A DNA stretch of 13,862 nt from Euryarchaeota archaeon UBA257. Lineage in GTDB: Archaea > Thermoplasmatota > Poseidoniia > Poseidoniales > Thalassarchaeaceae. The translations under genes were made by a program, and so were the position numbers. The DNA is taken from the NCBI GenBank assembly GCA_002498985.1, contig DAJO01000050.1:1-13862 (forward strand), written 5' to 3'. Positions within the stretch are counted from its first letter, which is position 1. Every line of letters begins with the position of its first letter. This document shows, piece by piece, positions 1 through 6,124 of the stretch. Below the pieces are notes generated by a model that made no database searches, had not been told where the DNA came from, and worked only from the letters and a program-made list of their open reading frames with translations.

Positions 1-108
1 TTAGTATACCAGAATAATCAACTTATTGGGTCTGCTAGAGCCGAAGCCGCAGGTTGGGAATGGCCAAATGGACCCAGTAGATTGGCGCGCGCTCAACACA
101 GATTGTAA
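1..108 (+). CDS. C-terminal fragment of an unidentified protein (cut by window edge)
   Basis: An open frame runs from the first base of the window to a TAA at 106-108 and encodes the last 35 residues of a protein whose start lies outside. The residues are rich in Ala, Arg and Trp, with WEWPNGPSR near the end, and match no family I recognise. Frame +2 is also open over part of this stretch, but it has a stop at 2-4 and no good start, so frame +1 is the better candidate for a gene tail. It ends 74 bases before rpsO, so the two could share a transcript. The stretch 1-180 looks richer in G+C than the rest of the window. Coding status is not certain. Confidence 0.4.
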   Translation, partial: LVYQNNQLIGSARAEAAGWEWPNGPSRLARAQHRL

Positions 109-171
109 TAGGAATTGGTTGTTTGAGTTTGCGTAGCGATTAAAGAGGGGCAGCAAGTCGGCCGGCTACCT

Positions 172-176
172 GAGGT
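172..176 (+). promoter_or_regulatory. Shine-Dalgarno sequence of rpsO
   Basis: GAGGT lies six bases before the ATG at 183. It complements the CACCTCC-type 3' end of archaeal 16S rRNA and supports this ATG, rather than the ATG three codons downstream, as the rpsO start. No convincing TATA box is visible in 109-170. Confidence 0.55.
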
Positions 177-182
177 CTTCAT

Positions 183-638
183 ATGGCACGCATGCACAGC
201 AAAGGAAAAGGAACTAGCGGGTCTTCTAAGCCCAATAATGATACAGCACCTTCATGGTCTGAATCAGATAAAGGGACTGTTGAGGAATTAATATTAAAAT
301 ACGCTAATGAGGGACATTCTTCAGCAAAAATTGGAACTTTACTGAGAGATATGCACGCGGTACCTGATGTCAGATTAGTTATGGGTGAGAGAATTTCTCA
401 GACACTTTCACGTAATAATTTAGATTCTACATATCCTGAAGACATGATGAATTTGATGCGCAAAGCATTGAGCCTTATCGATCATCTTTCAAGCAACAAG
501 AAAGATTTACACAATCGTCGTCAATTAGAACTTTGTGAATCAAGGCTTCGCCGTCTAGCAAAGTACTATGTTGGAACAGGGCGTATATCTTCAACATGGA
601 CATACAAACGCGATCAATTGAGATTGATGGTTGAATGA
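183..638 (+). CDS. rpsO: 30S ribosomal protein S15 (uS15), archaeal type
   Basis: This is small-subunit ribosomal protein uS15, which binds 16S rRNA early in 30S assembly. The 151 residues match the archaeal/eukaryal long form: an N-terminal extension beginning MARMHSKGKG, with Ser/Lys-rich and Pro-containing segments typical of the family, then the S15 core. Core hallmarks are visible: a helix around GHSSAKIG (44-51), DLHNRRQLEL (108-117) and RLRRLAKYY (121-129) followed by GTGRI, the RNA-binding part. The bacterial form is only about 89 residues and lacks the extension. The start is supported by GAGGT six bases upstream. The next gene starts 43 bases downstream on the same strand. In many archaea rpsO is followed by a RecJ-like DHH gene, which bears on the reading of that neighbour. 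Confidence 0.96.
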   Translation: MARMHSKGKGTSGSSKPNNDTAPSWSESDKGTVEELILKYANEGHSSAKIGTLLRDMHAVPDVRLVMGERISQTLSRNNLDSTYPEDMMNLMRKALSLIDHLSSNKKDLHNRRQLELCESRLRRLAKYYVGTGRISSTWTYKRDQLRLMVE

Positions 639-681
639 TTTCTGCGTATAAGATTTGAACTACCCCCCTACTCGAAGTATT

Positions 682-1536
682 ATGAGGCTACTAGTTGATG
701 AGACCCAGTTTTCCTTGGTCTCAGAAATTTTATCTTCTGCCTCGAAAGAAATTGGAAGGCTTAATGAACCATTATTACTACTCTGCTTACCTACTTTATC
801 TTCATCTTTTTCGATGGCAGCGATAGAATCATCTTTAGTAGATAACGGAGTAACTTATCGTAGAAAATTTTCCATTGAGGAACCAGATAATTCCCCTTGG
901 ATTAAGATAATAGATGATGATTCAGAAAAGACCTCTCTCGAAACTAACCCATTTAGATTGACAATATCTACATTGGTTGTTGACGGATTAATTAGCCATA
1001 AAGGAGCCTCCAGAAAAGGACCCTTGACTTCTGTTGCACAAGCCCATGCTCTTGCTCAATTAATATCGCCAAATGGTCACAGAATACGTAGATTACGCCC
1101 ATGGTTAATATCTGGTAATTGGATTAATTCTGCTATGGATAATACCTACGATCCCCTTTATTCTGCATTAAGAGATATTCTCTTAGAGGAGGGAATAATC
1201 AAGGTAGTTCCAATTCCCGAAGTCCCTGAACCAAATGTCTCAGAATATGAATGGATAGATGAAAATGTGTTAAACGCGATTTCTTCAAGGTGGATAAGTC
1301 TTGATTTGGAAGGTAAAGCTAGAGTTCTATCTAATTTAGTTAGAGATTCATTAATTAAATCAAAGCCTTCAACTTCTAGATTAGAAGAAATTGTTTGGCA
1401 TTGTGTTTTGGCACCGGGATGGTCTACAGATTTAGCCGGACAGATATCCTCTGCTAGATTATATTGGGAAGAAAATAATTCTAATATCGCATCTAGTAAA
1501 GTTATTGATAAATTAATTAGAGATGGTGTGATATAG
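682..1536 (+). CDS. RecJ/Cdc45-like (DHH-superfamily) protein lacking catalytic motifs
   Basis: The product is 284 residues from ATG 682. An in-frame TTG at 655 would add nine residues, but neither start has a clear Shine-Dalgarno. No signal peptide or membrane segment is seen. Residues 31-65 (LLLLCLPTLSSSFSMAAI, then a helix and GVTYRRKFS) line up by eye with motif I of archaeal RecJ/GAN proteins, a hydrophobic strand, H-x-D-A-D-G, SAAAI, a helix and a strand. Here the H/D/D/G positions are replaced by P, T, S and S. Residues 77-80 (IDDD), NPF (89-91) and a helix at 114-128 could correspond to the motif II region, but no DHH triad is present. The length is well below the roughly 450-480 residues of active archaeal RecJ. 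Position directly after rpsO matches the usual place of archaeal recJ. An inactive scaffold, like Cdc45 in the replicative helicase complex, is an inference; an unrelated orphan remains possible. Confidence 0.5.
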   Translation: MRLLVDETQFSLVSEILSSASKEIGRLNEPLLLLCLPTLSSSFSMAAIESSLVDNGVTYRRKFSIEEPDNSPWIKIIDDDSEKTSLETNPFRLTISTLVVDGLISHKGASRKGPLTSVAQAHALAQLISPNGHRIRRLRPWLISGNWINSAMDNTYDPLYSALRDILLEEGIIKVVPIPEVPEPNVSEYEWIDENVLNAISSRWISLDLEGKARVLSNLVRDSLIKSKPSTSRLEEIVWHCVLAPGWSTDLAGQISSARLYWEENNSNIASSKVIDKLIRDGVI

Positions 1537-3555
1537 TTACTCTTCAATTCTAAGCATAACTTCGCATCCAGCACATTCTATTCTTAATGGTCTAACTTTT
1601 GATTCAACAGTATTACTCGTGCCACAAGCCGGACATTCGATTCTAGGTAATTTATTCCTTCTACTTCTATCTTTACTTAATTTCGGAGATACAAGTGAAA
1701 TTGGGAATACTAACAAGACACTCGAGGCAACAATTGCGAGAACTATTTGCATTGGCATACCCAACACATAGATTACCAACGATAATCCACCTAAGGATGA
1801 TACAGAGATTAGAGCCGGTGCGCTACTTCTATTCCTGGTCAAAAATAATCCCATACCGATTGCTATGCACAAGGCGAAAACACATAGCATCGCAGAAATT
1901 AGAGGGCTGAATGCCATGTTTCCAGATGGTAAAAATTCAATTCTAAAATTTTCCTCTACATCTATATCATTTTGTTTAATATTTATTGATTCTAAGAAAA
2001 TCCATCTTCTATGTTCGAAATCAATATTCTCGGCTGAAACAGGACCCAATCCAGCTAACATTGAAGTTTTAATTTCTAAATTGATATTTGCCTCATCCCA
2101 ATAATTATTTGAAGGATTACGAATAAAATTTTCAATTATCAGTTGTCTTTCATTATCGACTACAGAATACGAAGTTTCAATCTTAATAGTGATTTTTTCA
2201 GCAGCAAAAGATCTTGTTCCACCCATATCTATTTGATACTCTGTAGGTCCTAAATCAACAGGATTTATTCCAATTATCGATTCAATATCTAACGATAAAC
2301 CATTTTGCATAAATGATCTCATGTCTGAAGATGAACCAGTAATATGAGATGTTAATGCTAGTAATTCATCATCGTCTACTTTACCATTATTTCTATGAGA
2401 TGTTGCAACAGAATCAGAATACGAATTTAAATTTTTCCACCAACTATTTGAGTCTAAACTTGAATTGCCGATATTATCCATCCCCCACCTCATCCATTGA
2501 GACATAGCACTATCAAAGGAGATTTCAATTTTCTTTTCTATTACATCTCCTTGAAAATCCATATCTATTTCAACACTGATTTCAGAACCGCTATCTCTTA
2601 GAGGTTCTGAAGAGGGATAATAACTTCCTCCCCCTCCATTTTCGTCGTTAACATCTATGTTGTGATTTTTTGATGCAGATATTTCCAATCCTGATTGTGG
2701 TGACAAAATGAATTCAGTAGAATAAGTGCCGCTATCTGTTTCATCGGGCATTTCCCAGACAAATGTTACTTCAACACCTGATTCAATAGGAGTAGCAATT
2801 GGGCTCAGAGTTAATGGAGTTCCTTGTAGGGTGAAACTACCGCTCGATAGAGACCACATTTCTCCTCCAAATCCTGAGTCCAATATTATTGGGAAATATA
2901 CAAGTCCTGAAGTAACACTTGCCTCTTTAATTTTGATATCCACTAATGGCATTGCAACAGCGACTTTTCCTATGGAATCTTCTGAACCCCACTTGAAAGT
3001 CAATCCTGCCTCTTGTGTAGGATTTGAGAAAAGTAAACTATTCACAAAAAGAGATACTTCCAATTTATCTCCCTCATTTATTGTCCCTGAGGAAACTTCT
3101 ACATTAATTTCCATATTCCCTTCTGCATTTAGAAATGGCTCTACTCCATTGAGTCCAGAATTACCTGAATAAAATGAGCCCCCGATTCTGATATCCAAAG
3201 TAGCATTAATTGTTACTCCTACAGCGCCCTCGACTAAGTAAGGGATTGTGAAAGTCCAGGTCTCTTCTGAATAATCTCCCTCAGTCCCCCATATTATTTC
3301 CCATGATCCTACCTCGACTTCTCCTTGTTGTAACCCTGCTGTGACGGTCGCTTCTTGTTCGTCAGAAAGCGCATTTTCGAATGGTGAAAGCTTACCATTA
3401 GAAGATTCATCCAATAAAAACAGGTAAAACCCCGTATCGCTACAGCAAGATGCGTCATCTCCTACTGCATCTTGTGCATGTGCGGGAGCAGTACAAAAAG
3501 AAAGCAACAATAGTCCAACTATGGTCAAGGACCTAGTGGCCAAGTGCCCGTTCAT
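1537..3555 (-). CDS. Large secreted/surface protein with C-terminal membrane segments and cytoplasmic zinc ribbon
   Basis: This 672-residue protein has a signal peptide at about 1-27 (hydrophobic core TIVGLLLLSF, likely cleavage after AHA). A long extracytoplasmic part of beta-sandwich character follows (about 40-305), then a Gly/Ser-rich linker (307-316) and a second mixed alpha/beta region (325-545). Three hydrophobic segments lie at about 551-573, 579-598 and 601-622. The chain then passes a basic stretch (KDRSRRNK) into a zinc ribbon with CPAC at 641-644 and CAGC at 661-664. If the signal peptide is cleaved, three membrane passes place the ribbon in the cytoplasm, as the positive-inside rule also suggests. 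Start ATG 3555 has GGAG three bases upstream. It lies 80 bases after gltX and may have its own promoter. The stop abuts the stop of the opposing gene. The function is unknown; the style resembles large Poseidoniales surface proteins. Confidence 0.85.
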   Translation of the reverse strand: MNGHLATRSLTIVGLLLLSFCTAPAHAQDAVGDDASCCSDTGFYLFLLDESSNGKLSPFENALSDEQEATVTAGLQQGEVEVGSWEIIWGTEGDYSEETWTFTIPYLVEGAVGVTINATLDIRIGGSFYSGNSGLNGVEPFLNAEGNMEINVEVSSGTINEGDKLEVSLFVNSLLFSNPTQEAGLTFKWGSEDSIGKVAVAMPLVDIKIKEASVTSGLVYFPIILDSGFGGEMWSLSSGSFTLQGTPLTLSPIATPIESGVEVTFVWEMPDETDSGTYSTEFILSPQSGLEISASKNHNIDVNDENGGGGSYYPSSEPLRDSGSEISVEIDMDFQGDVIEKKIEISFDSAMSQWMRWGMDNIGNSSLDSNSWWKNLNSYSDSVATSHRNNGKVDDDELLALTSHITGSSSDMRSFMQNGLSLDIESIIGINPVDLGPTEYQIDMGGTRSFAAEKITIKIETSYSVVDNERQLIIENFIRNPSNNYWDEANINLEIKTSMLAGLGPVSAENIDFEHRRWIFLESINIKQNDIDVEENFRIEFLPSGNMAFSPLISAMLCVFALCIAIGMGLFLTRNRSSAPALISVSSLGGLSLVIYVLGMPMQIVLAIVASSVLLVFPISLVSPKLSKDRSRRNKLPRIECPACGTSNTVESKVRPLRIECAGCEVMLRIEE

Positions 3556-3558
3556 GAA

Positions 3559-3562
3559 CTCC
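3559..3562 (-). promoter_or_regulatory. Shine-Dalgarno sequence of the zinc-ribbon surface protein gene
   Basis: On the minus strand GGAG stands three bases before the ATG at 3555, in the context CAGGAGTTCATG. The 80-base spacer to gltX upstream (3556-3635) is strongly AT-rich and includes TATA-like runs around 3600-3635, so an internal promoter is possible but not demonstrable by eye. Confidence 0.45.
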
Positions 3563-3635
3563 TGTGGTTAACTTATTAGACTTCAATGCGACGCTTAATA
3601 GATACGAATTAATACAATTTAACCTTATTATTAAT

Positions 3636-5387
3636 TTATCCGTGCAACCAAAGTAGTTCTATGATATCATCATTAATAGATTCGATTTTAGCATACCCTA
3701 CTCTCTCTAATTGAACTATATTATTTTTTATAAGTTGAATATCCTCGATTACACCTTCTTGAAAAATTAATTCATTACCATTTGGGATTGTCAGAACTGC
3801 TTTTTTACAAATTGATTTTGGAACCCAATGTACAATTGGTCTCTTATCAACACGATCTATCGATTGAATAATTCCGACAGATTTTTGTACTTTAATATCT
3901 GCAAAATCTTTCAAACGAATTTGTTTTTTCTCTAAATCTTCCGTTTCTATATAAATTTCTAAATCTTCCAAATTCCATTCTCTGTGACCCTCAATTTCAT
4001 TTAGCGGATGCTTATTTAGGGTCAGTTTTTTCTGTATTTCAAAATTATTAGTATCCAATTTTATCTTTTTAGGATTTCTGACAAAAACCCTTCTTTCACA
4101 TCTTGAATCAATTTTACTGGAGTTAAATGACTCAATTGTTTGTAGAGATACAGAAATATCTTTTTGCGTCAATCCAAGGTCTACCCAATAATCTCTCATT
4201 GCCTCGGAATCAAAACCTCTTCTCCTAAGGGCCCTAAGTGTCGGTAACCTCGGGTCATCCCATCCTGAATAATTCTTATTTTCTATTTCTTTTCTCATAC
4301 CGGATGTAGAAAAACTTCCAAACTCATGAATCTTTACTCTGCCCCAATACATAGTTTCAGGATAATCCCAACCAAAATGATTGTATAGCAAAGTTTGTTT
4401 TCTGGTAGAATCCATCAAATCTTTACCTCGGATAATATGGGTGACTCCTTGTTCATGATCTTCTATTGCACTTTGAAAGTCTAATAGAGGCCAAACTTTG
4501 TATTTATCACCAACCATTGGATGGTAAGAATGTTGTATTCTTAATGCAGGCCAATCCCTAAGAGCTGGATTTGGGAGGTTCATGTCTGTTTTTACTCTTA
4601 CAACAGCCATACCCTCGGTAAGTTCTCCACTCATCATTTCATTCCAATCTGAAAGGTTTCCCCCAGGGTCTTTATTCCTACATCGACATTCTTTGGAGTT
4701 ATCTCTTAATTTCTTAAAATTTTCTGCAGAACATTTACAGACATAGCCGAATCCTTCGTCTAACATTTTAACAGCATAACGCAAGTAGGTTTCCATCCTT
4801 TCAGAAGCTCTAACTATGATATCTGGTTTTTTACCTGTCAACCATTCATAATCTTCTTCAATCCAACTATATGCTTCTTTTAGTGGAGGTTTAACCTTTG
4901 AATCTGTGTCGTCAAATCTTAGAACTATTTTCCCATCATAAATTTTCGCATACTCAGAATTAATTGTAACTCCTCTAGCATGACCTAATGTTAGGGGGCC
5001 GTTAGGATTTGGTGCAAATCTTAAAATTACCTTTCCACTAACTGCGTTTGGTAAATCTTTCAAGCCAGTTCTTTTAACTTGTTTTTGTCTATTTAGGGCC
5101 TCCGGATTAGTATTTTCCAATATCTGACGAACTACTTCAATACCTTCATTTTGAGCCAAATTATTAGCATTTTCGACTTCAGTATCTACTAATTGCTTTA
5201 ATTCCCTTGCTCTACTTCTCAAATCGGATCTTTCCCCTAGTATCCTTCCTAATACAGAACCTGACTGTCCTGCGCCATCGTATTCAACAGCATTTTGTAG
5301 AGCATATTTTCTAACAATATTTTCGATTTCAGAATCCCATTCTGCCGCATCAGTCATATTATCATCCTCACCACTAGACTTCTGCAT
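3636..5387 (-). CDS. gltX: Glutamyl-tRNA synthetase, archaeal type
   Basis: This class I enzyme charges tRNA-Glu with glutamate in the cytoplasm. Archaeal forms are often non-discriminating and also load tRNA-Gln for later amidation. The 583 residues show the archaeal N-terminal helical extension (about 15-100, with YALQNAVEYDGAG). The catalytic fold begins at RFAPNPNGP, with a HIGH-equivalent TLGH at 133-136 followed by AR. A Cys cluster (C217, C219, C234, C236) suggests a metal knuckle. DHEQGVTHIIRGKD (from 310) and the KMSKS-equivalent loop around STSGMRK (360-366), followed by WDDPRLPTLRALRRRG, confirm the family. The C-terminus is the GlnRS-like beta-barrel anticodon-binding region. I chose ATG 5387, eight bases after the rnhB stop; a TTG at 5402 would overlap rnhB. 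No clear Shine-Dalgarno is seen, so reinitiation after rnhB is likely. Confidence 0.95.
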   Translation of the reverse strand: MQKSSGEDDNMTDAAEWDSEIENIVRKYALQNAVEYDGAGQSGSVLGRILGERSDLRSRARELKQLVDTEVENANNLAQNEGIEVVRQILENTNPEALNRQKQVKRTGLKDLPNAVSGKVILRFAPNPNGPLTLGHARGVTINSEYAKIYDGKIVLRFDDTDSKVKPPLKEAYSWIEEDYEWLTGKKPDIIVRASERMETYLRYAVKMLDEGFGYVCKCSAENFKKLRDNSKECRCRNKDPGGNLSDWNEMMSGELTEGMAVVRVKTDMNLPNPALRDWPALRIQHSYHPMVGDKYKVWPLLDFQSAIEDHEQGVTHIIRGKDLMDSTRKQTLLYNHFGWDYPETMYWGRVKIHEFGSFSTSGMRKEIENKNYSGWDDPRLPTLRALRRRGFDSEAMRDYWVDLGLTQKDISVSLQTIESFNSSKIDSRCERRVFVRNPKKIKLDTNNFEIQKKLTLNKHPLNEIEGHREWNLEDLEIYIETEDLEKKQIRLKDFADIKVQKSVGIIQSIDRVDKRPIVHWVPKSICKKAVLTIPNGNELIFQEGVIEDIQLIKNNIVQLERVGYAKIESINDDIIELLWLHG

Positions 5388-5395
5388 TTCACTAT

Positions 5396-6124
5396 TTACC
5401 AATCACTAATGGATGATTGTTTACTATTTCCTTCTACCTGACCTCTTTTCGGTATAGGTTTTCGATTCTCTTTTAGCCAGATATTTTCTGTTGTTACCCA
5501 TGACCATCTCAAATATTTATTTGGATATTCGCCTTTAACTAAATTTTTTATTGCGACTCTAGTTTTCGGGTCTGAAGGATAACCACTGCCAATTTCTAAA
5601 CCTAATAATTGACCTATTTTTTCAATTTCCTTGTCTCTATGGACTTTTGCAAGAATACTTGCCGCGCCAACTAGTATATTCTCTAAATCCATTTTATGTT
5701 GAGATTTAATAGACCATTGACTCCAACTTGAACCTAATGAGGAACTAACACGATCTCGGAATCTTTTTTCATCGGTATCACAAGCGTCCAAATATATTTC
5801 TCCATTATATTTTTCAGCCTTTGTAGCAACTATTGCTTCTTTGAATAATTCAACTTCTAATTTATTTAGATTAGTAATCTCTCTTTCAATATCTATTCTT
5901 GAGGCACTACAAGTAATTAATCCAACATCCCACTTCCTTTTCTTTGCTTGTAAGAATATTTGCTCTGCTAAGAAAACTCTCTTTTTCTTAGATAAAGACT
6001 TAGAATCTTTAGCACCAATCCTCATTAAAATTTCTACATCGGTACTTGGCATACCTAAGGCACAAACAACAAGTGGTCCTATCGCGGGGCCTCTTCCTGC
6101 CTCATCAACTCCCAATTGATACAT
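5396..6124 (-). CDS. rnhB: Ribonuclease HII
   Basis: RNase HII cuts the RNA strand of RNA/DNA hybrids and removes ribonucleotides misincorporated in DNA. The 242 residues begin with the family signature VDEAGRGPAIGPLV, where Asp7 and Glu8 are metal ligands. KDSKSLS (39-45) follows. A third acidic ligand lies in YLDACD (Asp113), and the fourth is probably Asp146 in HKMD, just before GAASILAKVHRDKEIE (153-168). The archaeal GSGYPSDPKT block is at 179-188. The C-terminus ends QSSISDW (236-242), resembling a PCNA-interacting PIP box. Start ATG 6124 directly follows the TAA of the upstream gene (6125-6127), with GAGGAG abutting that stop codon. It lies within the minus-strand run from the SGNH gene into gltX, where tight junctions suggest one transcript and translational coupling. 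Confidence 0.97.
   Translation of the reverse strand: MYQLGVDEAGRGPAIGPLVVCALGMPSTDVEILMRIGAKDSKSLSKKKRVFLAEQIFLQAKKRKWDVGLITCSASRIDIEREITNLNKLEVELFKEAIVATKAEKYNGEIYLDACDTDEKRFRDRVSSSLGSSWSQWSIKSQHKMDLENILVGAASILAKVHRDKEIEKIGQLLGLEIGSGYPSDPKTRVAIKNLVKGEYPNKYLRWSWVTTENIWLKENRKPIPKRGQVEGNSKQSSISDW

Noticed and set aside
1158..1574. Minus-strand open frame of 138 codons opposite the RecJ-like gene.
   Set aside because: It spans the convergent junction and overlaps two genes with better support. It has no start signal and no family resemblance, so I treat it as a shadow of the + strand gene.
5388..5402. Upstream TTG start for gltX that would overlap the end of rnhB.
   Set aside because: The ATG at 5387 avoids the overlap and needs no rare start codon. 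The five extra residues add nothing recognisable.
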